NCBI GenBank assembly: GCA_011799875.1
Contig: CM022298.1
Location: forward strand, 198,390,076 to 198,454,075
Length of the DNA: 64,000 nucleotides
From: Thinopyrum elongatum
Lineage: Eukaryota > Streptophyta > Magnoliopsida > Poales > Poaceae
Direction: 5' to 3'
A program made the position numbers and the translations under genes. How positions within the stretch are numbered: the stretch's first letter is position 1; the number at the start of each line of letters is the position of its first letter. Positions 44,686 through 57,098 of the stretch are shown here, in pieces. The notes under the pieces are model-generated. The model had not been told where the DNA came from. It searched no databases and saw only the letters and a program-made list of their open reading frames with translations.

Positions 44686-45521
44686 TGTCGGGGCACGACA
44701 CCTATGGGATCCCAAGAGACCCCTTTACGATTCGGCGGGGGGAGAGGTATGCGCAAAGAGCAGAACCAATGATCGACGCCGGAAGATTTTACCCAGGTTC
44801 GGGCCGCTGATCAGCGTAAAACCCTACTCCTGCCTTGTGTTCTTATTAGTGTTCTTGAGCCCAGCCTTCAGGAGCGCCCGCAGTGAACAGTACGTTCAAA
44901 ACAGCTACGCATGCAGAATGGGCCAGAAGTTCTCCTCCCCTGTAGCAGTTGCCGTGGGTCTCCTTTTATATCACAAAGGGGTCACCACAGTGGCAAAATG
45001 TACATACATTGAGGTGTAAAGTAGCTACAGGGTTACCATACCTAACCCCTGACGGACTAGGACGAACGCATTTAATGCACCGTGAGGTGTCCGTTTAGGT
45101 GTCCTTACTTTCTTGGGGATGGAAAATGTGGCCATCCCATCAGCACCGCTTAAGCTCTCCTCCACTGGCACATCGCCACGCATCCAAAGAAGGATCCAGA
45201 ATGTCAGGTTTGTCGCTGTGCTAGAGCGGTGGCTCAGCAACAAAACCTTGCCGGGCGCCAAGCCTTGTCGGGCGCCAAGCCTTGCCAGGCGCCAATCCTT
45301 GCCGGGCTCCGTAGGCCACCCCGGCAAGATCTTGCCGGGGAAGCTGGCCTTCGGATTCCAGCTCTTCTTATCTGCTGATCCTCAGATCTCTGACTGGATG
45401 ATTTCTTTGGTGGCTTGAACCAACCTCGAACTGTTCCCCGGCAAGCCTTGCCGCGAGGATGGCTACAACTGCCCGTGCACAAGTACGGGGTACTAGTGAC
45501 CCAATACTTAGTACACCGACA
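44686..45521 (-). repeat. Element C 3' LTR
   Basis: Contains a short tandem array of GCGCCAAGCCTTGCCGG-type units at 45245-45310 and a minus-strand TATA box (TATAAAAGGA, 44961-44970). Confidence 0.9.
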
Positions 45522-45535
45522 GGAGCCCCCGGGCC
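45522..45535 (-). promoter_or_regulatory. Element C polypurine tract
   Basis: The minus strand reads GGCCCGGGGGCTCC directly before the 3' LTR. Confidence 0.75.
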
Positions 45536-45756
45536 TAGGCCATACACGAGTGCGAGGCGTTGTTGGGCTAGGCCCAAACAGTGCACGGGCACGCGTGGCA
45601 GAGGATTAACTGCTCGTAAATATCCCGTTTACTGTGCCCCCCACTACGCGTGCCGAACGCGTGACATGGGAAGCGTGCCTCAAAAGCTGTGACTGCAACG
45701 CGCCTGCAGAGGCGCATTAACATTGGGGAGTAAAAGAGGCGGCCCCGCTCCTTCCC

Positions 45757-45766
45757 CATAAAAAGG
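45757..45766 (+). promoter_or_regulatory. TATA-like box for the antisense gene of C
   Basis: CATAAAAAGG on the plus strand, about 160 bases before the ATG at 45923 and just inside the 3' LTR boundary. A start about 30 bases downstream would give a leader of about 130 bases. Inference from position and sequence only. Confidence 0.4.
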
Positions 45767-45922
45767 AGAAGCCGTAGAGGCACAAGCCTATTTACCCCCC
45801 TTTTCTTCTCAATCTGGCCGTCGCCATCACCTTCCTCTTCTCGAGCTCAGAGCGAAGTTTTCCCTCTTCTGCCCGCCGCTTCCACGCTCGCTTCAGCCCC
45901 GGCTTCCACCCTCACAGCCGCC

Positions 45923-48900
45923 ATGCCGCCCAAGGCCAGCAAAGGCAAGGGCAAGGAAGCAAAAGCTGATGTCCCGGAGAGCGAACTGGTGAAGATGCGG
46001 AAGAAGTATGCCGTCTTCGCCCCGTCGCTCGATGCAGAAGCTCTGAAGAGGCGGTACCAATGCATGTGGGCGAAGGAGACGCAGGCTCACCCCGCCACAC
46101 GCGTGATTCCAGGTTCTTGTTCCAAAAGTGGGTCAGACAGATACCCCTTCTTCGCTGCGTATTTCTATTGTGGGCTCTGCCCCCCATTTTCCAACTTCTT
46201 CAATGATATCGTGTACACATACGGCTTTCATCTTCTCGATTTCACGCCGAATGCGGTACTGTGCATGTCCATCTTTGCCCATCTTTGTGAAAACTTTGCC
46301 GGAGTGATTCCCAACACTACCCTTTTCTGCCATTACTTCTTCCCCCGCATCCAAAAAGGAGAGGCTCTCTCTGGTTCTATCGCCTGGATTCTAAGGGCTT
46401 GGAATAAGGAAATATACCCAGAAGGAGTTTACCGTGAAAAGTGGACGAATGGCGGACTGAATGGTGCTGGATCAAGGAAGCAGATGCCCATCCGTTTTGT
46501 CTGCCCCGGCAACAGAAGGTGGTCTGTGGCAGTGGTTGGAGCAGTCTTGCCGCTGACGACGAAAAGCTCACAATAGCCACCACCAGGATTCTTCGCCTGA
46601 AAGCTGTCGGGCTGACAATGGAGATGATTGGCTTCGACTTTCTCCGCCGCCGCATCGCCCCCTTGCAGAATAGGGGAAGGCCAGCTTGGGAATACCAAAA
46701 CGCGGTGGACATTATGAGATTGCACCCCGGGTTGAATAATAATCCGACTACTATGCAGCTTGGCGCTCTCCGTCAAAAGCTGTTCCAGCGCGATGACAAG
46801 CATCGGCTGCCGGCAAGGATTGTCCCTTTATGCAACAACTCTGCCTTGGGGTCAATCATCGCCTTCATGCCGATGTTCAACGCCCACGGTCTTGACGCAA
46901 CCTGGGCTGAGCCAACCGAGGAGGAAGCACAAAAGTTTTTTGATAACTTGACGGAGAGACCCGTCTGGGAAGAGGCAGATTTCATCCGAGCCGCCACTGA
47001 CCAAGAAGTAGCATACATCGCCACTAGGGTGGAGGAGGCAAATCTTGCCGCGGAGGCCAGCAGCGTTGGCTTCACAGAATGGGAAACCAGTGACGCAGAG
47101 GTAGTAGTGGAGGTAAAACCTGCCGGGAAGGACAAAGCTGCCGGGGAACAGAGCAGCACAGCCGCTGAGAGCTCGTCCGACGAGGACACGGCCGAAGAAG
47201 AACCGCAAGAAGAGCTCCCAGCCTCGAAGAAGACGAAGCGTGTTCTTCGGAAGGCTGCATCTGGCATCCCGGCAAGCCAGCCTTCTTCGAGCGGTGAGGC
47301 TCCCGGCAAGAAAGTGGCCGGCAAGACTGCACCGCGGCAAGGGGTTCGTAACCAACCTGCGCGGCGCGCGAGACCCACACCAGCGGCCACTGCTGGAGCG
47401 GCAGGGCTGTCTCGCACTACCGCATCGGAAGCTGCCCCGGCGCCTGCCACAGCCAAGCGACCTAGGACCCCTCCTCTGCCTTCCCACTCAGACATCACAA
47501 TGGAGGCCGATTTCGACATCTCCGGCTTTAGTCCGGAGCGAGAAGAAGAAGAGTGAGTGCTTTGCCACAGCCTTCATCTCCCAATCTTGGATCAACTTTG
47601 CTGACTTGCTTGTATTGTCTCTGCAGTGATGCAGAAACCTTGCTGGAGAGGATGATGAAGAGGGCAAAGATTTCCATGGGCGACAAGCCCCCCGCAGGCT
47701 CCACGAGCGTGCCAGAAACTGTTATCGTCAGCCCAGAGCTCAGCCCTCAGCGCAGCCCCCAGCGCAGCCCTCAGCGTAAGTTCATTGTTCTTTTTCCGCT
47801 GGCGGGCTCTGAGGTTTCTATTCTTGCCGCTGATATCTTTGGGCTCGCAGGAGAAGAACGGCAACAAGGGGAGTTGTTGGAAGACGCCCCCATCGTGCCA
47901 CCTCCATCGACCACGCCGCTCACAAGCACGTCCCGGCAAAAGATCCTACCGACGGGCCCATCTTAACTGAGGAGGAGCCGACAAGCATGGACACTGGCAA
48001 CTCTCCCCCGGCAACCGAAGTTGCCGGGAGGGGCGAGGCCACCTCTCAATAGCTCGACGCAGGTAATCGATTGCCTCAGAATGCTTGTTACTCTTTCCCT
48101 TATCTCTCTGTCTTTGGTCGCTTCGAACTTCAATCTTGATCTTATTCTGTTTCCCTCCTTCGTCCTCCAGAGTTCCCTGTGATGGAACGCATGGACGTCG
48201 ACGTTGTCATCGAGGAGACCGCCAGGGATGCCGCTGCCGAAGCAGACAGGATCGCTGCCAGCGAGGCCGCCAAGGATGCCACTATCGAGGCCGGTGGTGC
48301 TCTTGGCGAGGAGGCCGCCAAGACTGCACAGGAGGAACCCGCCAAAGAGTCTACTGAAGGGGGCGGCAGGGAGACTGATGACTGTACTAACGGCATTCCT
48401 GCCGCAGGAGCGCCAGGCGCTGCACCGGCCACGGAGCCCCCTGCCACTGGTGAGGCGGTTGCTGAAGACCAACCATCAACATCTAAAGGCCCCTTATTCA
48501 GCAAATATCTCAAGGTTGGCGAGAACCTGTTTGTCAACTTGTCGGGGACGGCAAGCATTGGGACACCAGCCGAAGGAGAAGCCTTTGACGAAGAAATCAT
48601 CGTTGTCGCCGGGCTCAAGGTTATTGACGATCCCAGCGCTAGCAGCGGCAAATCTGAAGAGGATCAGCTCCTTCAGGCCATGGGCGAGAATTTTCGCAAG
48701 CTCCAGGCTCTCCACCGCGCCCGGAAAGATAAAGCGGATTCTAGAATGGCAGTTGTCGAGGCGGTCGAAGCAGATTTCCAGAGGCGCGTCGAACAAATGC
48801 AAGTCTGGTACGCCGAGGCCCTCCAAGAGCTGACTGCTGGCCGGGAACAAGTGAGTCAACAGCGGACAGAAATCCTCCTGAAGCAATCTGATATGGAGAA

Positions 48901-49882
48901 GGCTCAGGATGAAGCTACTCAAAGAATTGCTGCTGAAGATGCTCTCCTGACGGGGCGCCGCGTTGCTCTTGATGCTCATGAGGAAGATATCACCGCACAT
49001 GAGCAGGTGCTCGCCGCCAAACTTCGCAGCAAAGATGAAGATATCGAGAAGCTTGTCGCGCGGCGGACCCAGGAGCTGGAGCAAAAACATAAAGAGGCGC
49101 TCGAAGCTCTGACTGTAAGTCATGCCGGCAAGCTCAAGGAGGCCGTTGATGCTGCCGAAGCTGCAGAGGCCGCCAAGAACAAGCTGAGCAACAAGGTAAA
49201 GAAGCTGGTAGTAGATCTCAAAGAGCACGACAAGGAGCTCTCGACGCTCAAAGGTGATAGGGAAAAAACCCTCCACACCTTGGCGGAGATGCAAGTTGCC
49301 CTGTCTAACAAAACCAAGCAGCTCTCCTCTGTGGCTGATGCTATTGCAGTTCTGGAATTGAAGCTGGCCACGTTGCAGAAGTCTCTCGAGGCCGGCAAGG
49401 CCCGTGAGAAGGCTCTACTCAAGGATCTACAGGGAGAGAGGAACCTGCTCAAGAGCGCTGCCGCCGCCCAAATCGATTACGAGAAGGGGGTGGAGATCTA
49501 GACTGGACGTCTCATCGCCGCTGCGGAGAAGCTTACGGCAGAACTGTCAACCATGGGCCTGTCAAACTTTAGGTATTCTTCCGAGGAAAGGATATCTTCA
49601 AGTGCCAAGTTGACGATGTTCTTTGAAAGCATCATCGACGCCTTGAGGTTGCTCCAGTCTAGCCGGGCGACCCAATTGGCCAACGAGACTCGCCGGCTTT
49701 GCCGGGCCGTCCTTCGCAAGGTGCTTATCAAGGTGGTGCACAGCAATCCCGGCATCGACCTCTCCAACGCGCTCGGCCATCTGCCAAAGGACGCAAATGT
49801 CGAGGCGCTCGAAGAACGTATCACGCCTATCCTTGAGAAGGTGGACTCCATCAAAAGGATCGAAGGCCAGTGCAGAGATTAA
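45923..49882 (+). pseudogene. Antisense gene of element C, spliced, PF04195-like N-terminus and coiled-coil C-terminus
   Basis: Four exons: 45923-47552, 47627-47775, 47851-48062, 48171-49882. Introns of 74, 75 and 108 bases have GT-AG ends (donors GTGAGT, GTAAGT, GTAATC; acceptors CTGCAG, CTCGCAG, CTCCAG), and joining the first two junctions keeps the frame. ATG context is GCCGCCATGCCG. The N-terminal domain (about residues 70-170, Phe-Tyr-Cys-Gly-Leu-Cys-Pro-Pro-Phe) resembles the putative gypsy-type transposon domain PF04195. An acidic Ser/Glu/Lys linker follows, then a long coiled coil (48650-49480). Breaks: a one-base shift near 46445-46460, a shift plus TAG at 48050 in exon 3, and TAG at 49499. 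Role unknown; similar antisense ORFs exist in Grande- and Retand-type elements. Confidence 0.7.
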
Positions 49883-50678
49883 GTGCTCCCCCTTTTCTTG
49901 CCGTCGTCGTTCCATGTAAAAGACAATTAAGTCTCAAGTTAGAATTGCGGCAACTCATGAATGTAATATAACTCGCCTATGTTTAGGTTCATGCTTGCTA
50001 TTTTCCTTGTATGATTCTTTTATGTATGGAGTTCACCCTACGCTTACTGAAAAACTTGCCGGCGCGCAACCTGCCGCGAGCGCTGGGTGCGGGACTTCAG
50101 CAGCCTGCTGGAGGCGCAGCGGCCGGCAAGACTCCTTGGCGTTCTTAGTGCAGCCACTTAAATCGTTGAGCGGACTCGAAACAAAATAAGGGCGCAACTG
50201 ATTACAACAAGGGTTCCTTCGCGTGCAGATTTTCCATACAAGAGTCGGAATCGTCCAAGGAAATAACTTTGCAATAAAGGAAACTTGCTCTAAGTTTTTA
50301 GAACTTAACTTTCTGTCACTGTCCTTCCTCCGGCAAGCGTCGATTCCGAACGTCGCCAACTGGTACTCATATCTCCCTTCCCCTCCCGGCAAATGTGCAC
50401 GCGAGGAATCCTTCTGTCTTTTAAAAAAGAAAGAAGAGAAAATAAAGACATGAAACTTTGGCGGTTCGTTAGAACTTACCGGGAGTAGGTGTCATACAAC
50501 ATCTTAGACAAACATGCATATATAAATATGAACATGGAAATCAATAAGGGAATGCACAACACTTAAATTTATTCATCTGTGCTCAGGGTCTGCGCCTGGC
50601 TTTGTAAAAAGGATCATATGCCGCGCCGGCAAGACTTGTACAAAAGGGTGGTTGTCGGGGGCCCCCGGCAACCGCGCC
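49883..50678. other. Convergent 3' untranslated region between the two genes of C
   Basis: Follows TAA of the antisense gene (49880) and TAA of gag-pol (50679, minus strand). It holds four or more copies of the CCGGCAAG motif but no credible ORF. Confidence 0.55.
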
Positions 50679-53600
50679 TTACGGATAGAACTTGCGAAGA
50701 TGTTCGATATTCCAGGAATTGCTCACTGGAAGGCCATCTTCGGTCTCCAAGCAGACAGCGCCGGGCCTGGTGACTCGTACTACCCGATAAGGGCCTTCCC
50801 ACTTTGGCGTCAACTTGTTTGAATTCTTGGCGGACTGAATCCGCCGAAGAACAAGGTCGCCTTCCTCAAGGCTTCGGGCATGAACTTTGCGGCTATGGTA
50901 GTGGCGCAAAGCTTGCTGGTAGTGTGCAGCTCGCACAGCAGCCTGAAGACGATTCTCCTCAAGGAGCACAGCGTCATCTTGGCACAGTTGCTCTTGCTCA
51001 AACTCATCATAAGCGAGCACTCGAGGTGATCCGTACGTGAGTTCTGTGGGGAGAATTGCTTCCGCTCCGTAGACCAGAGCGAAGGGCGTCTGGCTGGTGG
51101 CTCAATTTGGTGTCGTTCTGATTGACCAAAGAACCACCGGCAACTCATCAATCCAGCGTCTTCCGCACTTTTTCAGCCTGTCAAAGGTTCTGGTCCTGAT
51201 ACCGCGCAGCACTTCAGCACTGGCCCTCTCCGCTTGGCCGTTGCTTCTCGGATGAGCAACGGAGGCAAAACAAATTTTGCCGCCAAGGTCTTGGACGTAC
51301 TGCATGAAGGTGCGACTTGTGAATTGCGTGCCATTGTCGGTGATGATCCTGTTGGGCACACCGAAACGGCAAACTATCCCCTTAAAGAACTTGACGGCCG
51401 ATTGTGCTGTCACCTTCCTCACTGCTTCCACCTCCGACCACTTTGTGAACTTGTCGATAGCAACGTACAAGTACTCAAAGCCCCCGGTAGCATGGGGGAA
51501 AGGGCCCAGTATGTCGAGCCCCCAGACCGAAAATGGACAGGAGAGAGGGATTGTCTGAAGAGCTTGAGCTGGTTGATGCGATTTCTTCGAATGAAACTGG
51601 CACGCTTCACACTTAATGACTAGTGCAGTTGCATCCTGGAGAGCGGTGGGCCAAAAGAAACCTTGCCGGAATGCTTTCCCGGCAAGTGCTCTTGATCCTA
51701 TGTGAGAACCACATATGCCTCCATGTATTTCCGCCAACAGCTCTAGTCCATCCTCCCGAGGAATGCACTTTAATTTCACACCGTTTGGTCTCTTTCTGTA
51801 CAGGACGTCATCGACGAACTTGTACATAACAGACCGACGGGCTACTCTTTCCGCTTCTTCCTGTTCCTCCAGGAGTTCTCCTGTTTGAAGGAAATGGACA
51901 ATGTGCTGCGCCCATGCTGGAGCCTGAGGCTCGACGGCTAGGACTAAAGGCATCTCCTCCGCCGGGGGAACGTTTGTCTCGACAGCAAGGGCCTGAGGCC
52001 CTGCTGGAGCCTGTTGTTCCTCGGCAGGCATGTCGTCGATCCCGGCAACTTCCTTGCCGGCGGCTCTCGGGAGCTCTGCCGGGAAGTACTGACCAAAGTT
52101 CAACTTTCTTCTCTTTTCTTGCCGCATTGATGGCGCCACGGATGGTTGAGTCAATTGGAGCACAAAAGTTCCTGGTTCCACAGGCAACTTGAGGGCGGCA
52201 CGCTTTGACAGGTCGTCAGCAACACTGTTCTCGGCAAGAGGAACATGCTCCATTTGCAGACCGTCAAAGTGCTCTTCCATTTTTCTCACTTCATCCACAT
52301 AGGCTTGCATCAATGGAATTTGATAACTCTTGTTAACTTGCCTGACGACAAGCTGTGAATCGCCTTTGATGACGAGCTTTTTGATACCAAGGTCTGCCGC
52401 GATCCTAAGACCGGCAAGCAAACCCTCGTATTCTGCTGTGTTGTTGGTCGAATTCTCCCGGGGAAAATGCATTTGGACTACGTACTTGAGGTGCTCTCCG
52501 GTGGGTGAGACAAGCAGCATGCCAGCACCAGCGCCTTGCAGCGAGAAAGCCCCGTCAAAGTACATAACCCATTGCTGATCGATTCCCTTGCCGGGGAGAG
52601 TTGTTTCTTGAACCTCTTCGTCTGGCGTTGGGGTCCATTCCGCAATGAACTCCGCCAAGGCCCTGCTCTGAATTGTCGAAGTGCTTTCAAACTTGAGGCC
52701 AAAGCTCGACAACTCCAACGCCCACTCCACGATCCTGCCGGTTGCTTCTGGATTTTGCAAAATACGTTGCAGCAGAAAGCGAGTGACGACGGTGATTTCA
52801 TGTGCTTGAAAATAATGGCGCAGCTTCCTCGAGGCCATAAGAAGGCCGAAAAGCAACTTCTGCACGCCAGAATATCTTGACCTAGCTCCTTGTAAAAGAG
52901 AGCTAACAAAATAAACTGGGCGCTGCACCACCTTTTTCTTCTGCAATAATCCTTCTGACTGCACAGATCTTGTCTCGCCGGGATCAATCCTTGCCGGGGA
53001 AGATCCTGCCGCGTCATCTGACAGTCCTGCCACTGGTGTTGCTTCCTCATCAGCCTCTCTCTATGCCACTAGCGCAGCACTAACCACTTGATTTGTCGCT
53101 GCCAGATATAGCAGCAACGGCTCTTGTGGTTTAGGCGCGACTAGCATCGGCGGAGAGGAAAGGTATTTCTTCAAATCTTGCAGCGCAGCCTCCGCCTCCG
53201 GAGTCCATTTCATTGGACCTGCCTTCTTCAAAATTTTGAAAAAGGGCAGGGCGCGCTCAGCAGACTTGGAAATAAACCTGCTTAGAGCAGCAACACAACC
53301 GGCAAGACGACGCACATCCTTGACGCGTCTCGGCGCTTCAATTTGCTCAATAGCTTTGATCTTGTCGGGGTTCGCTTCGATTCCCCGGCAAGATACAAAG
53401 AATCTGAGGAGCTTGCCGGAAGGAACACCGAACACGCACTTCTCAGGATTGAGCTTCAAGTTGATCTTACGCAGGTTTGCAAATGTTTCTTCTAAATCTT
53501 GAATGAGCGTCGCTTTGTCTTTGGTTTTAACCACTATATCATCCATATACGCCTCCATATTTCTATGGAGTTGAGGCTCAAAACCAATTTGGATTGCTCT

Positions 53601-56600
53601 CGCAAATGTCGAACCAGCACTTTTCAACCCGAAAGGCATTCGTATAAAACAATACGTACCACATGGGGTGATAAATGCGGTCTTCTCTTCATCTTCTTTC
53701 GCCATGAAAATCTGATGATACCCTGAATAGGCATCAAGGAAGGACAGGAGATCACAACCGGCGGTGGAATCCACAATCTGGTCGATGCGCGGTAAGGGAA
53801 AGGGATCTTTTGGACAGGCTTTATTGATATCTGTATAATCGATACAAAGCCTCCATTTCCCATTCGCTTTTCGCACTACAACCGGATTGGCCAACCAGGT
53901 TGGATAAAGCACTCCTTTGACCAATCCTGCCGCCTCCAGCTTTCTGATTTCTTCGGCAATGAATTCTTGCCGTTCCAAGGCTTGCTTCCTGACCCTCTGC
54001 TTGATGGGCCGCGCATGAGGACAGACAACAAGGTGGTGCTCAATTACCTTCCTGGGAACACCGGGGATGTCAGACGGTTGCCATGCAAACACGACGACAT
54101 TCGCCCGCAGGAAGGCAACGAGCGCGCTTTCCTATTTGTCATCTAGGGTGGAACTTATGGTGAAAGTTCCCCCCGTTCCGTCCTCCCTGACGGGCACCTT
54201 CTTGGTCTCCGGTGGAGCAGCCTTGGATTTCTTGTTCTTGCCGGTGGAACTCTCTGGTGCATCCTCGACGGAAGCGCAGCATTCCGAGGAGGTGCGCTTG
54301 CCGGAGTTTGCGCCAAGATTCTTGCCGGTCTTCTTCTTCCCCCCGGGAGTTCCAGCGGCAGGAGCAGATGCCTTGATGGCAGGTGCTGCAACTGCTTCCC
54401 GGTAAAGTTGGTCGGCACAGATGAGCGCATCCTTCTTATCGGAATGGATAGTGATGACACTCAACGGCCCGGGCATCTTCTAAACATTATATGCATAGTG
54501 TAATGCCGCCATAAACTTAGCCAGCGCTGGCCGACCAAGGATCCCATTGTATGACATGGGGATCTTGGCGACATCAAACACTACCTTCTCGGTCCTGTAG
54601 TTGAGCTCGCTACCAAATGTCACCGGCAGCGTAATCTTGCCCTTGGGCTGGGTTCTTCCCGGATTGACCCCTTGAAACGTACCCATTTCTTCGAGGTCTT
54701 CGTCGGGAATTTGGAGCTTCCTGAGCACATCCAGTGAGATTAGGTTTAGCCCGGCCCCACCGTCAACTAGCATTTTTGTCACCTTGAGGTTGCGAATTGT
54801 TGGCAAGACCAACAATGGCAAGCACCCGACCGCAGTTGTGCGATCAGTGTGATCCTCGGCGTCGAAAACGATAAGCGTGTTGGACCACTTCAGGGGCCTA
54901 CATGCATCTGGTGATGGCTCTGTTGCATTGACTTCCCGCACCCACTGTTTGAGTCGACGGTGGGAAGAATGTAGCGAGGCACCTCCATCGATACACATGG
55001 CCTCTGTAGCTTTCTGGAACTCTTGCTCACTGGACTCATCATCTTCATCTTTGTCTCGGCCCCAGGCGGGCCTATCCTTCTGTTGCTTGGCCTAGCCGCG
55101 GCGCCCCCCTCGACCACCGCGCTTCTTGCCGGATCCGTCAGCACCATCTTGGGCCTTCTCCTTATCTCGCCTTTCATATTCGGCCCTTTGTTTCTCGGCA
55201 AGCTGTTCAACTTGCCGGCAATTCTGGAGATCGTGGCCCTTGGTGCAATGGATCTTGCAATACTGCTTGCCGGAGCTTTTCGACTTGTCGGCAGCCGCCA
55301 AGGCCTGACAGGAAGGGCACCCGGCAAGATCCTTGCCGGGGTCACCAACCTTGGCCTTCTTGGCGGCGCCGGGGTTGTCGGATTCCTCGACAGCAAGCAC
55401 GGCCTTGCCTCCGCGTTTCCTGTTCCGCCGCCGGCCTTTCCTTGACGGGGTCGCGGCGTCTTCATCTTCGGATTCGCCCGCCACGCCAACAGCCTCGCCA
55501 GGGAGTTTCCTCCCCTCTTCAGCTCGAGCGCATTTATCGGCCAAAGCGTAAAGCTCGGCAATACTCCTGACTTTGTTCATCGCTAGCTCTTCCCGCATTC
55601 TGCGGTTACGCACGTTCTGATGAAACGCGCTAATGACAGCGGCAGGGTGAATGTCAGGAATATTGTACTGCACCCGGCTGAACCTCTGCATAAACTTGCG
55701 CAGGGACTCGCCCTCCATTTGAGGGATGATATGCAAATCACTCTCTTGGCCAGGAGCTTGGTGGCCTCCAACAAAGGCGCCAACAAACTGATGGCACAGA
55801 TCTGACCAAGAAGAAATAGAATTCTCCGGCAGATGCATCAACCACGACCTGACGTTGGGCTTGAGCACCAACGGGAAGTAGTTGGCAAGTATCTTGTCAT
55901 CTCGGCCCCCGGCAGCCTACACCGCAATGGTGTAGATGCTCAGGAACTCCGAGGGATGGGTCTTACCGTCATATTTCTCCGGGACCTCCAGCTTGAAGGT
56001 TCGGGAATTGGGCCACTGGACTTGCCGCAGCTCACAGGTAAACGCTGGAGTCCCTACCTCATAAGGCAAGTCTCCTACGTTCCCTAGCGCAGGCTCGTCG
56101 ACAGCCGGCCTTGCGCGCTTATCAGACTGATAGCGTGCTTCCCGTCGCCGCTCGATGGTAGTTCGAGCGTCCTCCTTGCCTCATTCCTGGAGAACTTGAA
56201 GCTGATCGCGGCGCATCCGTGGATCGGACGACGCCGTGGAAACTTCTTCACGGCGGTCGACCTGCTGGGTTGTCGGCCGCCGCTGGTGCCGCGGAGGGGA
56301 GTGCACCGTGGTTGCACCATCTCCGGTTTTTTCCACATCGGCTCGCGCCGGATCGATGGGCCTTCGCTGCGAGGGCCCCGCCTCTTGCGGCCCATCTTTG
56401 TTGGCGAAGCCAATAAGGCTCTGGATAGTAGCTCGCCACTCCTCCATCTTCTCCGGGGCAGGAGGGAAATCGAGGAGCAGCTGCGCACGTGCCAAGACTT
56501 CCGCTGGCGTAGGCGGCGGTGACAGGTGCGAGGTATGTGAGGTGCTCTGACTCCTAGCCATGTTAGAAGGAGCACCACCACGGTCACGCGACCGCGCGCC

Positions 56601-57011
56601 ACCTCCGCCGGCAGCTCGGTGTGCATGCTGGTCCCGCGCATCTTGGGATCGATGCACAGGAATCTTTTCATGGGGACGCCCTGAACCACCAGCGCCATGA
56701 CGTCACTCGTCGTGCACGACCTGCGTAGGTCGTGATGCTTGCGCCGACGTGGGAGCTCCAGCAGGCGTCCTCCGATCTCTGGAATTCGTTGTGCCACCCG
56801 TAGGCAACACAGCTCTGTCTCTGGATCCAGCGGCGTGTAAGTTACCGCTGCCACTGCGAACGATACCGCTCGCCTGGCTCAGATCACCAGAACGCCATGG
56901 GGGTTCTAGTCCTCTTCCTTCTGTACCCACATCATCGCCTGTACGCGAAGGCGTAGGAAAAACGGACGTGGACGGTTGTGCCGTCGCAGCGCTCTTCTTC
57001 TTGGGTGGCAT
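50679..57011 (-). pseudogene. Element C gag-pol, one frame of about 2110 codons with eight stop codons
   Basis: One frame runs without a shift from ATG at 57011 to TAA at 50679. Gag: Pro-rich start, core near 56090-55600, Cys/His knuckle near 55230. Protease: Val-Asp-Gly-Gly-Ala-Gly near 54770. Reverse transcriptase: Tyr-Met-Asp-Asp-Ile near 53545. RNase H, then the archaeal-type RNase H with Tyr-Phe-Asp-Gly-Ala near 52565. Integrase: finger with Cys-Glu-Ala-Cys near 51630, Leu-Asp-Ile-Leu-Gly-Pro, Thr-Asp-Asn-Gly-Thr and Gln-Ala-Glu-Arg. Stops: 56703 TGA, 56181 TGA, 55917 TAG, 55092 TAG, 54480 TAG, 54132 TAG, 53061 TAG, 51102 TGA. All catalytic motifs checked are still present. Confidence 0.9.
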
Positions 57012-57075
57012 GATGATGAAGATGATAAAGAAACTGAGGCGCCGATCACAAGATCAGGTTCACGCAACCTTCAAT

Positions 57076-57094
57076 CCCCCTACCTGGCGCGCCA
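57076..57094 (-). promoter_or_regulatory. Element C primer-binding site
   Basis: The minus strand reads TGGCGCGCCAGGTAGGGGG, four bases from the 5' LTR. It begins with TGG, as expected for pairing with a tRNA CCA end; I do not assign the tRNA. Confidence 0.7.
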
Positions 57095-57098
57095 AAGA

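Noticed and set aside
46773..47519. Minus-strand open frame of 248 codons
   Set aside because: It is the mirror of the antisense gene of C, in a G+C-rich Ala/Ser/Glu-coding stretch.
55023..55445. Plus-strand open frame of 140 codons with hydrophobic stretches
   Set aside because: It is the complement of the gag region of element C; the minus-strand frame carries the gag motifs.
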